A stretch of 64,000 bases of DNA from Mesocentrotus franciscanus. Lineage: Eukaryota > Echinodermata > Echinoidea > Camarodonta > Strongylocentrotidae. The position numbers and the translations under genes were made by a program. Of this stretch, positions 42,227 to 55,100 are shown piece after piece. Positions within the stretch are counted from its first letter, which is position 1; each line of letters opens with the position of its first letter. Where the stretch lies: the NCBI GenBank assembly GCA_037976565.1, contig CP137683.1, forward strand, positions 11,873,923-11,937,922. The letters are read 5' to 3'. A model generated the notes under the pieces. The model saw only the letters and a list, made by a program, of their open reading frames with translations, ran no database searches and was not told where the DNA came from.

Positions 42227-45200
42227 CAGTGGTTATCTTGTGGTTTGCAATCTTAGAGGTATCTTGTGGTTATCTTGTGGTTTGCCCCATTTGAACACGC
42301 AAAACTCGTGGTTATCTTTTGGTTTCCACACCACGAGATTGCGCGCACTGCAAAATATGCGCGATTAATCTTGTGGTTATCTTGTGGTTTCCAAACCACA
42401 AGATAACCACAAAATACTTGTAAGATTTTCTTTTTTACCGTCTGAATTGGCTTTCACCGTGTGAATGCGGCTAATAACAATAAACACAATTACAATAATG
42501 ATGAGGATTATTATTATCATCATCATAATTATTATTATTATTAATATTATAATTGTTATCATTATTATTATTACTATTATTATCATCATTATGACTTATT
42601 AAGTAAGCAAATATCATTCCCAAAACCTGGGGGATGATTGTACATGCCATCCCCCCACCTTGTGAGGTGGGGGGGATGCATCCCCCTCATCCCCCCCCCG
42701 TTGTCTACGCCCCTGCTAACACTACTTTTATTTAAGTTTTAACCGTTTATCTACCACTATACCAAACTATTACATATACGCTTCAATTTGACACATATTG
42801 AAAGGCTTCACTTCATTGGTTGACAATTTCCTGAAGTATCAATTTTTGATTTGTTTTGAACTGGGTAACAATTAAAAATTGTCTTGTCTTTGCTAAGCCA
42901 GATTAAATGAATTAGGAAATGTTTTAAAGGCCTTAAATTTTCATTCAACCACAAAGAAAGAATTGTTTCATTTAAAAAAGAGTTTAATTTGGTCTTAATA
43001 AATATTTATAAATTATGTAAATATTTATATGACGCACTGCATCTGTCCTTACTTAAAAAGATTAGTACAATCAACATAAATTGTTTGAGTAATACGTATA
43101 ATTTCTGATTTTGAGTTAAAATTACTAAATTAATACAAGTTGAAATTACTTAAAGTTCTTATGTATTTGATTTTACCTAAATATTCCACGGATGTTCTAC
43201 TAAATTAAAAGTTTGAGCTAGCAATACTTAAATTTACTTTAAAATACGTAAAAATTACAAATGAACAAATTCTTTTTTACAGTGTAATAGAATCTAATTT
43301 CACCTTTAGTAATTATTTCAAATTTATCATATCTGTTCGAAACCAATTAAAAAACAAACAGTTTCATCCTCCGGGCTGCATTTATTTTGTTAGTATACCG
43401 ATGACATCAATCCGTATTATCCTTTTATAAGCTTGGAAAGGTTTTAAAGAGTATGGATATTACACTATGTATAGCTTCTCTTTCTTGCTTGTAAGCCGCA
43501 TATTTGTATTCGCTTACAACTTGTGACTGGGCCCCTGCTGAATTCGAAGTTATGTATTCAGTGTCGGTTCCAAGATTATCCTACCTTGAGCAACTATGTG
43601 ACAAATGTACTACACAAATAAACCAAGTAGTCAATCTCAACCATAGTATATCCACCGTGCCCCCCCCCCCTCAACCTCCACCCACCACTCATCTTAGTTT
43701 TACCCTTGATACTGATTTCAGAAATAATTTAACATGGGCAATACAAGCTTCGTCAGAATTCTGGCAACTAAAGACACCCATTACCACAATTCTGTCTTCT
43801 TATTTTTCAGCACACTGCTATTCTCTTTTGGAAATGTGGGCCTACATACTAACATACATAACTCAGTTTGATTTCGCTTAATTGAAATAAAGAACCATAA
43901 TACGTGTTTCAATCTCTCATTATACAAACATCCCAGGGTTCGATGGAACTTTGTGTCAGGTCAACATCAATGAATGCGAGTCTACACCATGCGAACACGG
44001 AGGAACGTGTACAGATCATGAAGGATTCTTTACATGTGCATGCCTGCTTGGCTATAGGTAATTCTTCAGAGGGACCTGACACTGTCTTACTCTCCATTCT
44101 TGTAAATGTGACACCATGAATATCATGAAATGCCTCTAATAATTATGTATTTCATCATGTCAATTCATTGTTACACACGTAATTCTCTAAACTGAATACT
44201 ATATATCACAGGATACTGTCTATCCGGGGGAAAAAATCAATTCAACCCGCGCTGGGAATTGAACCAAAAAAGGATTTCGAAAATGAAATGACAATCTTTG
44301 TTAAATCCTGTTAGGAAAAGTATGTATTAATCATTTAAAATGCGAATTATTGAATTATGAATATAAAGTGTACAATTTGTCTATCCGGGAATAGAATCAA
44401 TTCAACCTCCGTGTGAATTGAACCACTAAAATGATTTCGAAAATGAGATATAAAGGAAAATGAAATAACAATCTTTTTGTTATATGCTGTCAGGAAAACT
44501 ATGTATTAATCATTTAAGATTCTAATTATTGAATTATTAATCGAAAATTTACAATTTGTCATATAGCGGAGACATGTGTGAAACCAACATAGACGATTGT
44601 GCCGGGGATCCCTGTCACAATGGGGCTTATTGCCTGGATGGACTGAACAGCTTTACATGTACGTGTGCACCAGGATATACTGGGGAACTTTGTGAGAATG
44701 GTAAATATTGCACATCATTGTATTCAAACTGTTTCTTTGAAATTCATCTATTGCGCATGTCCAAAAAGTATTTGTATATGACACATCAGATTTTGTAGTA
44801 TTTCATGGTATTTTATGGAATGGCAATGCAGGACAGGAAAGTAGTCTACACCTAATAACCATGTTAACACGCCATAAGACATTTGATTTTGGTCATCAAC
44901 GGAAAGACAGAAATTTGTTTTGTAAATGAAAAGTGAAGAATGTAAAACATTTTAAAGCATGGATCGTTTGTTAACAATTTGTGTTGTTACCAGTGATATC
45001 GATGTATAAACCCGTAGAACTAACACCAATAATCTGTCTTCCCTGATTCTCTTCTCTTTTTCGAAACAGTTCTTCCGTCAAATTATGATTTCATCTTTGT
45101 TCAAAGTCGTCCTCTTCTTGTGCGTGATGATATTTTTTCTAGCGTACAACCACAACTGCTTACATTGTCGCTGTGGTTACGAACAAGCTCCTCGCCAGCA

Positions 45201-48200
45201 TCTTTCAGCCTTCTTCATCTTGAGAGAGCTTCAGCTATTCTGTTGGTGGCGATTGAAAACCCTTGCTCATTAAGGGTAGTAATGGACAGGTATCTGTAAC
45301 CCGTGCTAAGAATTTTTCTTTAAAAAGTATCCGATACCTACCATGTCTACTCGACACCTTTCCTTGGCCTATACCGCAAACCAGATACCCCCCAAAAAAA
45401 AAAAAAAAATCCGGAAAAAAATTAACCCTGCACCTGCTACTTAGGGACTTTCTGACGTAGGGATAGTTTTTAGCAGGCAGTAGTTCGGAGTATTTTTCTG
45501 AGGAAGTGTATTTATCAGGGGAGTTGTCCTGGTTACAATTGCCCTTGGGATTATTGTCCTCAGAAGTATTTTCCGGGATATCTGTCCTGGAGTAGTTTTC
45601 GGTTGTTACTTGTTTTGGGGGGAATGATAGGGGTAGCCGAGTTGTTTTGGAATGAGTGAAATATTTCCGTAAAAAATGTATTCGTCTTGATTAACTTTGT
45701 CACTGAGCCAAACGTACACCTTTCCCGAAATTAATGTGGTTTATGGTGTGAAGTATTATTCTGACGCAACTTTAATACTTAAAAGTTATACAAAGTCTGT
45801 ATTCCTTGGGATTAAAACACTCCTGGAATGAGTCCTAAATAATCAACATAATCAACAGTCATTTTCTTTCATGAATGTTAACTGATGTACGAGAACATAT
45901 TTACTTTCTTCATTTTTCTGTAAAAAATTCCAGTGGATAAACCTGTTACCTACCCATCATTTCAACAATATAAAGTATGATGTACGTACATAACTGTAAT
46001 TCTTGTTTATCTCGCTTATGATACACTGCACAAAAAGTTCTTACTTCCTTTTTGCCGTGTTTGCCCCATACAGTCTCCTCATTGACACACATTCAAATCT
46101 CTGCGACAATGTGTGGCATCACATATTCTTTACATGGGACTTGGAGGCCACTGGAAATTGGGAGTTGCGAGTTAATGCTAGTCTTCTAGAAAGTGGAAGT
46201 CATCTAGCTTCCATATCGCCTGAAGATATATTATCAGTCGGGGCATCGCAAATGGAAACTCAGGGTAAGAGGACTTTACAAGCTCATAGATTTTGTTAAA
46301 GTCGTGTTTTTTTTGTGACTAACCACAACTTTCACATAATACGACTCTTCCAAACTTTCTTGATCTTACCCGGATAATGATATATAAGAAAAACTATATT
46401 CATTTAATATATTTATGCAAAATGTTGAGATTTCTTGGATGTTTTAGACGTTATATATAAAGCCAAGATGTTTTATTTTTATTATATTGCGTTCAATATA
46501 CATGTACTTACTTTCATATTGCTGTACGGTCCGAGAGGAGATTGATTGTGTGTATTGTGGCTTCCTTATGCTTTCGGACCTCTTGTAATTACGACTGAAT
46601 TTTCCATATCCTCACTCTTCTTCGTCTTTAACTAATTATTCTTCTTCCTCTTTTCCTTCTCATTCTTCATCCTCCTCTTTTTATTCTTCTTATTCTTCTT
46701 TTCTTCTTCTTTTTTCTTTATCCTCTTTTTTTCTTCAGAAGTGGTGTTCTTAAGTAGCTACAATTTTTGGAGTACAGAAGTGAGTGATGACATCAAATCT
46801 GAACTGTCCACAAATTGCATAATTGGATATTTTGGTGACCTCATATCCTGGACTGAATTCGTAGTTGAAGTCACTGAGTCCACTGAACTCTTATTGACAT
46901 CCCCGTCGGTGTGTGACTGTAAGCTAAATAACAACAGTAATGGTAGTAAAAACAGAGAGAGAGAATGAAATAATAACACTAATAATAATAACAAAACAAA
47001 AAAGGATAATAACGGTTATAAGGATAAGATAACATAATCATTACAATGACGATAACAGCAACAATACTATTAATAATACTTGAATTTACTGTATAAGTAC
47101 CCTTTTCCTGAAAAAAAACAAATAGTTGAATACTATTTTACCCTGTCTGTGGTTGAATTACCCTGAAAGACTAAGTAAAATAGACCGTGAGGCATAAAGA
47201 GACATTACTCACAAACTTTGATCTACAAGACATTGATTTATCTTTGCCACACTCCACCGAGGTGCAGTTAGTGGGTACCTGGTAGGATTAGTCTCTAAAA
47301 TACACTGTGCAATGATAGCAGATGCAGATGACAATTTCTAAATCTCTTTGGAAAACCGCACAGGGGCGTAATGCTCTATGCAATAAAGGGAATTTTATTT
47401 TTTATTTAGATTTTGGATCCAAAATGATCAGCGTGATTAGGTCTTCACCAGAATGGGAGGCCCATTGTAACGAGTTATATTTTTATTACGACAGATTATA
47501 CGCCCAACAGGCGTTTTTTTTATTTTATTGGAACTATTAAAATTTACTCATTTTTGGGTACTAAAATACCAATGAACCTTTTGATTATAGGTGTAACGGT
47601 CAAACGAAAAAGATCACATGAAGGGTACACAGTTAAACATCTTGCTTTGTTGCTAGTCATCATTATTCTTTCACCTTCTTCTTCTTCCTCCTCCTTTTCA
47701 TGGGCGCATCGTTGACCTTTTTTTTCTCCTCTTGAAACAAAACTTAATTATCAAGAATATCCTCATCATGGAGCACCTCCAATTAAAAATATAGTAAAGC
47801 TACTCCTGACCATGCCTGTCTACAACATATACATTAACTTGAAAATACCTATCAGTATAAAGTTATTAATATGATGTACCCTAATTTTGCAGCCTTTGAT
47901 GAATGTGTCAGCAACCCATGTAAATACGAGGGCACGTGCACCAATCTGCCAAATGAATTCACCTGTGCGTGTAGGGATGGCTTTACCGGACCGACCTGTG
48001 AGGGGTTCGTTGATATCTGCAAGGAGAACTACTGCCAACATGGCGGGACCTGCTCAACCATCGAAGGACAATTAGTTTGTGCCTGTGAAGTAGGACTCTC
48101 CGGAGATCATTGCGAGTTCGAAATAAGTAAGCACCGAAAAGAAAACAAAATAAAATAAAATAGCACTAAAATTATCATATTGGGACACATTTCCTTTGCG

Positions 48201-49081
48201 TATCCAGATAATAGGTAAATGTATAGGTCTGATATTCAAACCTAGACTTTTTTGTGGATGACCGTAGGCTAAAAATCATACTGGTCAGGCATCCAATTTG
48301 GGCTACATAAAAAAAAATCACGTTAAAAAAATTTGATTTGTTTATTGCTATGTCTCAAAATTAAATGAAACTATCCATCAAATTTTGAAAGAAAATTACC
48401 AAATATGGTGAAATTAATGTTGACTTTCAAGACTGAACTAATTCCCGGTAATTGGAACTTTGCCGGGATTTTTAAACTATTTTTTTAAACTATTACATGG
48501 CTTTGGCATTTTTCGGGAATAGTTAAAACAACGACTGCAATTTCGACCAATCAGATGGCTGGATTTCTTAAGTGAGGTATATAATGGAAATTATTTATCT
48601 GAGGAGGGACTGACATAGTACTATTTTTTCCGAGGGCCGAAGCCCCGAGGAAACAATAGTAACTATTGCCAGTCCCTCCGAAGATATATAATTTCCACTA
48701 TTCTTACGAACTAAATGCTTGGTATATTTGTTTTATATCCCTTCTTTATGATCCGAACCGATATGACACCAATGTTGAAAAATCCCTTTAAAGATCCGTG
48801 TAAGGTCAACGTTGGACTTAATGATTGGCTGGCATATGGTTTTTAACGCGCTATCAATGACATTGACAATTTATTCTCATGTCAACCTGCGCACAATTAT
48901 ATTAACGCGCATTTAATGAGACGCGCTAATTGATATCAAGAATATTTTCAGTAATTCATTAATTTAAATATCTATTTACTGGTGCCAGTAACTTTCTTTT
49001 TCAATTGTTTCCATTGATTTTTGTCATTAATTATCATTGTAAATAATATTATCGTTTTTTTTTAATTATTATCATTATTAA

Positions 49082-49120
<39 letters not shown>

Positions 49121-49138
49121 TATTATTATTATTATTAC

Positions 49139-49177
<39 letters not shown>

Positions 49178-52100
49178 CAATATAAGTTTTCTCACTACTG
49201 TCGATAGTGTTATTTTTTTTATTGACTAACATTATTCGAATTGAATTGTATATTTTACAGTGTTAAATAGACAAATTCAAACTGTTTGTAAACTTTTCCA
49301 ATACCCCAATGTGGGTGACATGAGAATAAATTGTCATTGTCATTGTCATTGTCATTGTCAATGTCATTGCGCATTACTTTTGATTGAACGTGTGATGTCA
49401 CAATGCTTATCTACCTGAAAATCTCAAAGAGAGCATGCGCAGTTCTGCCAAGGAAAAAATAGTATACAAATGATGCATGCTCATGAGTTCATTATACAAT
49501 CTATCCGCACTCGAGTTGAGGATGTCAGTGGCGGATCCAGGGGGGGGGAGCCCGGGGGGCCCGGGCCCCCGCCCCGAGAAAAAAAACAGGTAAAAACACC
49601 TTTTTTGGAAAAAAAGAAGTTGGGCCCCTCCCTGGCGCCCAAGGGGTGGCGGTGGAAAAAATTAACCCTTCCCGTAGGGAAAAAATTATTTTTTTTTGCT
49701 CACCACCCCACTGAGCGAAAAATCGATCGGCACGATTTTCAAATTTTCGCACGAAGTGGGCCCCTTTTTAGGCCCCCTCCCTTGCCGCCGGCTGGATCCG
49801 CCCCTGGAGGATGTGTGTTTCTATCGCACGAAGCCGTTAGGCTGAGTGCGATAGAAACACACAGCATCAACGAGGGCGGATAGATCGTATAATGAACGAA
49901 TGAAAACATGCATCATTTGTTTTATACAACGAAACTCCTAGATCCTTGTTTTTTGATGTAAAAATAATTAATTCAAGATTGTTTCGTGACAGTTTATGGC
50001 TGACAAATAAATCTGAAGTTTTAATAAGTCTCAATTTAGTACGCACACATATAAGTATAGATATAGCAAGCGCACCTCTATCTATACCCATTTACGCATA
50101 GTGCTGCGCAAGAATAGGCCCATGTGCATACACGCAGTATTAAGCGCCCTAACCTCTACGCGCACTACTGCGCGGCACTGAAAAATCGTTGGATAGTACT
50201 GGAAAATATTGCACCCTTTTTAATGAAAAAGCGTGCAATAGGCTCAGTAAATGAATCACACGTGACCGCGCATGACCAATCATTTGATTAGGATCTGGGA
50301 GTGAGTTGTATAATGGAAAATATTCGGAGCTCTGGCAGAGATTTGTTATTAATAGTGAAATTATACTTTATCACGTGACCACCAATTGACCAATCATGTA
50401 TTTAGAAAACTCATGAATATTCATAGAAGGGATATAATTATGATTAACTATGCATGAAGTAATAGATATAACTGGAAATAGAGGATTCGAGCTTAAAGGG
50501 AATTCCCTACCATTGTCAGCGCCTATATAATCTTGCTTTTCTTCACCGTATGGGATATTTACAATATTTATTTTCAAAAGCACAATGTACTTGAACACTT
50601 TTTCTGTCAGGTTTGTCTCCTGTGAGTAGAAATAGTATACAAATATACCATGCACTGAGAGGCTCTAGTTGAAAAAAGTGCTATTTCTGTCGCCGAGGAA
50701 TCCATAATTTCACTAGGGGCTTGAAATAGTGCATGATATATTTGTTTTATATTTTTCAAACCAACCTTCATAAAAATAATAATAATAATAACAATACTGT
50801 AGTGTACTGTCACTGAAGTAGTGTAGAGTGCAGTGAGAGCAGCGCAGACGTCCGTACCGCAACCGCGACCGGGCCGACACCGATATCACATTGATCTTGA
50901 TCGATCGCATATCTATGACGTCATCCATGGTATAGTGCCATGGTATAGTGCACTATACCACGGATGACGTCACGGCAAAGCACATTTTTCTTATCGGTAA
51001 CATCATAGCAATGTTATGTTTGGTCACATGATGCTATGTTGACCAATCACTGAACAGGATTTAATTGATCAAACATATAATACGAAATAGTACAGGGCGT
51101 CGGCTTTCTGCAAAAAGAACATTTCAACTATGCAATGCAAATGGCTATATAATATCCTTTTCGCGGTAAGGTGACCGAGGGAATCATCATTGGCAACTGC
51201 GGTGAAACATGTGCATAAAGTGCTGTGAATCATAAGAGCGACTTTATAAATTGTTTTCCTTTAATTTTTTTAATATCGTCATAGTTGATGGAGGTTGGAG
51301 TGGATGGAGTCCATGGACAGAGTGTCCTGTCACGTGCGGAGGTGGAGTCCATTCTAGGTATCGAAGATGTGACAACCCGGAACCACAAAATGGCGGTCAA
51401 CCATGCAAGGGAGAGGGGGAGCAGGAGGAGCCGTGTAACACGCAGGAATGCCCAGGTAGCCTATCTTATCTAATTTAATTTGATTCGTTTCAAAATTCAA
51501 TACGTATACCAGACGTTTAAAAATTAAGCTTTATTTTGAAAGTAACATAGATAATGTAAAGAATATATTATTAAAGGCAAAGAAAAATCGTATCGTCTGA
51601 AAATATCATTCTTATAATTTTTTATGATACCTTCCTTAGTTTTATAGGTTCATGCATCAGTGAACACTATTGTCTTCAACATGTTGTGCTAAATGCCGCT
51701 TAGTTTACTTTCTTGCAGAAAAACAGTACTTAGACTTAATAGACTACCAAATTTATATTTTGGAAATGTTTTGAGTAGGGAATTTACACAATATTGTGGC
51801 ATTCCAATTAAGTTTCCAACACTTGATATCTTTTAAGTTATTAATATGTTTTACGGGAAACAGCAAAATGCACAATTTGCATATTTAACAGAAGTATCTA
51901 TTATATTCCACTTTTTCCCCTGTACTATAAGGTTGTATTGATCTGAGGCGCCCTTTGAATGGATATGTGTACTGCGATGAAACTCTGACGCTCATCACTT
52001 GCACAATGAAATGCCGAACTGGGTACGAGCCCGAGAATTCCAAGTACGAGCGCGACGAGTACTCCTGCGGAGAGGACACGAACTACCGATGGAACCACCA

Positions 52101-55100
52101 GACGCCTGCGAATCCATATGCAAGACTGCCCAGTTGTGTTGGTAGGTTAAATAAACTTTAGCCGGAATAATTCACGAAAGTTGTTTATCTTAAGCCATAG
52201 TTTAAACCCCCACAAGCGTAGTTTTCGCGTGTCCCGGGCCCCATGTCCGAGCAATATACGCTTCTGTATGCATATTTAAAGTGTACCAATCACCAAAAAA
52301 AGAAATTGCTCTTAAAGATACTTTTGTCCCTTTTGCAGCCAACATCAAATTCTGTAGAACTTTGCAGGAATTATGAATATGTCATGTATGTCCTATCTGT
52401 GAAATTTAAACGTTAGCAGTGTCCTAATATTCAAATTATGCAAGGAAAACCGTTTACGTGCTAGACTTCACTGTCAGACACTATTTCATTCATTTCATTT
52501 TCATTTCATTTATTGGTTCAACCATTTTTTTAAAATCAACATTCAGAAAATACAAACAATATTCGAAGGACATAATTATACAAAACATGATGGGCATACA
52601 GAGTAAAAAAATGGTTAGGGAACCCGAGAGAAGCTTAAGTTTGTAAGTGGGGTTCCCTGTACAATAAACGAGTAAAATTGTATAACAAAAACTAGATAAT
52701 AGGCTAAGACAAACTAAACCATGGCACCCGTCAGCATTCACCGGCTATTACATTACGCACAAGCAGAACAATGGGCTCAGCAGACCAGGGAGGTGGAACT
52801 CCCACCTCCCTGAGCAGACTAAGCCCACTTGTTCTGGCTGAGGCAGCGCCTCAGCTGCGGCCGATGAACACTGACCGGCTCCATTGAGTGACTGACTGGC
52901 TTTTTTTTCTTCCTTGGTAATAACATACATCAAATGAGCTGTAAAGGGTACATGAGCATTTGTCTACATCAATAACCCACTTCTTGTAATGGCCAAAATC
53001 AAACTGATTGAATCTTTGAGCAGCACAAAACGTACGACCATTCCGCATTCGGTACAATGGTCTGAAAATCAGACTATCACTTACTGTATTGGTATCACTT
53101 AAGTCGATTCGACAACTAATAGTCGTTATTTTCCCACTTAAAGACATTTTCAAGCCCCCTTTTTTTTAGGAAGTTCTAAATTAGTATTATCTTTCAAATG
53201 CCGTTGGAATTTAACCTTTTCATTTTTTGGCCTGCAAATGGGACATAGAACCTTTAAAGTAAGGGGCTCCATTTGGCTATACTGTATTCAAAATATGTGT
53301 TTCAAATATTGCTTCTGCAAAGAGATATTGCAATTTAAATACCTTCTCAGTGAACAGTCAAACGTCTTGTTCAGAAGACTAGTTAACGCACGCGTATGCC
53401 TTCGCACAGACTCCTTAACCGTTCACCTGTAGAATTCCTGATAAAATTCGTTTTTTTAGGTTGATTTCATACATTCTAGCTAAACATAAATTAATTTTTC
53501 AGGTGACTGGTATACTTTAAGTTCCGCGGGAGTTTTATACCATTGTTTAGACCGTAGTTCATGGTATAAACCGCTGTTGTGAATTCGATTCAAAGAAATC
53601 ACTCTCTTGAGATTTTTGTTGAAAGACGGAGAAAACTGCAACATCTTTGTTTAGTTAGATAGCAAATGGGTTAGTTGCTTTAGAAATACAAATATATGAG
53701 TTTGAAAAGATAAATTAATTTATTCAGATGATAGACATTCTCTTCCATTTCGAAGAGGAGCTTGGTGTTTAACAAAATTTGCCGACAAGTCAGCTAAAAA
53801 AAGATCTTAACAAGCAAAAGTCGAGGGGTGCCTCAGACTCTTAAGGCTGCTGACGAGTGTAAAACCTAGTCGCCATGTTAATGATATTTTCATATTTGAC
53901 GACAGATGTTTTTTTCCAACGATTTGCTGACAGCTTATAGCAATGCCATTGCTGGGTTAATAATTTTACATCCTTTTCAATAAAATAACGCAGAGTTGCA
54001 AAAAGCTATGGAAGCGAACGGTTTCTCTCGTGTGGACTACCCCGCAGCTTTCTGCCAATCTTCGGCAGAAAAGAAAGCCATTGAAGATGGGTTTAGAAAT
54101 CAACTTCTTGGACATAAGGAGGAGTTTGAGTGTCTCAGTCTGGGTACCTGTCAGATTGAAAGTGTAGAAGTAAGGAACGCGTTCTTTTCGCAATGTTTAC
54201 ACTTATTTCTCATTTATACACACCTGCATCGTTCTCCTAAAGAATTTTCTTAACTATGGTTTTGTGTCGAAAATAATATCGCTAGTGATATTCGTTTGTC
54301 TCGCAATGTGGTCAATAAGGAATATAAAAGATCTCGACGTTTCGTGCGCCGCTGCAACACTTCGTCAGGTGATAAAAACTAATGTAAGCAAGGGTGTTTT
54401 ATACTCTACGGGAGGACCGGCGCGACGGTCAATAATTTGATCGATAATCGGAACAATAACGCACAAGGCCTATTGGCCGACGCACACGGTGCTCGACCGA
54501 TCAGCAGGCCGCTGGTTCGGCTCGCCTGCTGGGCGGAAGCAGTACTAGCGAGCTCAACCAATCAACGGGCCGCTGGCTCGGCCCGGGATCGATATCCCCG
54601 AATTTTGGATGCGTACGATACGCCGCCATGACACTCCCCGTCCAGCCGGCCAGCACCGGTCGATTCCAATCAGCAGACGGGCCGAGCCAGCGGCCCGTTG
54701 ATTGGTTGAGCTCGCTATTGCTTCCGCCCAGCAGGCGAGCCGAACCAACGGCCTGCTGATTGGTCGAGCACCGTGTGCGTCGACCATTAGGCCTTGTGCA
54801 TAATTAGCCGAACCAGCGGCCTGCTGATTGGTCGAGCACCGTGTGCGTCGGCCAATAGGCCTTGTGCGTTAATGTTCCGATTATCGATCGAATTATTGAC
54901 CGTCGCGCCGGTCCTCCCTAGAGTATAAAACACCCTTGCTTACATTAGTTTTTATCACCTGACGAAGTGTTGCAGCGGCGCACGAAACGTCGAGATCTTT
55001 TATATTCCTTATTGACCACATTGCGAGACAAACGAATTTCACTAGCGATATTATTTTCGATACTACATCCGCAATGAGTAATATATTTAGCATTATGGTT

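Larger units (their letters stand above)
41013..43284. mobile_element. Outer TIR element containing a nested hAT element
   Basis: Left CACTGTAAAAAATTATTCGT; right end reversed CACTGTAAAAAAGAATTTGT. Without the inner 1.4-kb insertion it would be about 0.83 kb. AT-rich with no ORF. No convincing target duplication seen. Confidence 0.68.

Noticed and set aside
42068..42256. Poly-isoleucine open frame
   Set aside because: Translation of a (TAA)n microsatellite inside a hAT element.
49470..49883. A 137-codon open frame on the plus strand
   Set aside because: It crosses both borders of a hAT MITE and the foldback repeat around it; no protein family is visible.
51255..51284. Possible start methionine upstream of the TSP1 exon, making a separate downstream gene
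   Set aside because: The TSP1 exon has a good acceptor in phase 1 that continues from exon 43, and no signal peptide precedes it. A separate promoter cannot be wholly excluded without transcripts.
54437..54787. Similar proteins ([18 protein letters not shown]) on both strands
   Set aside because: They are the two arms of one palindrome, not a duplicated gene.
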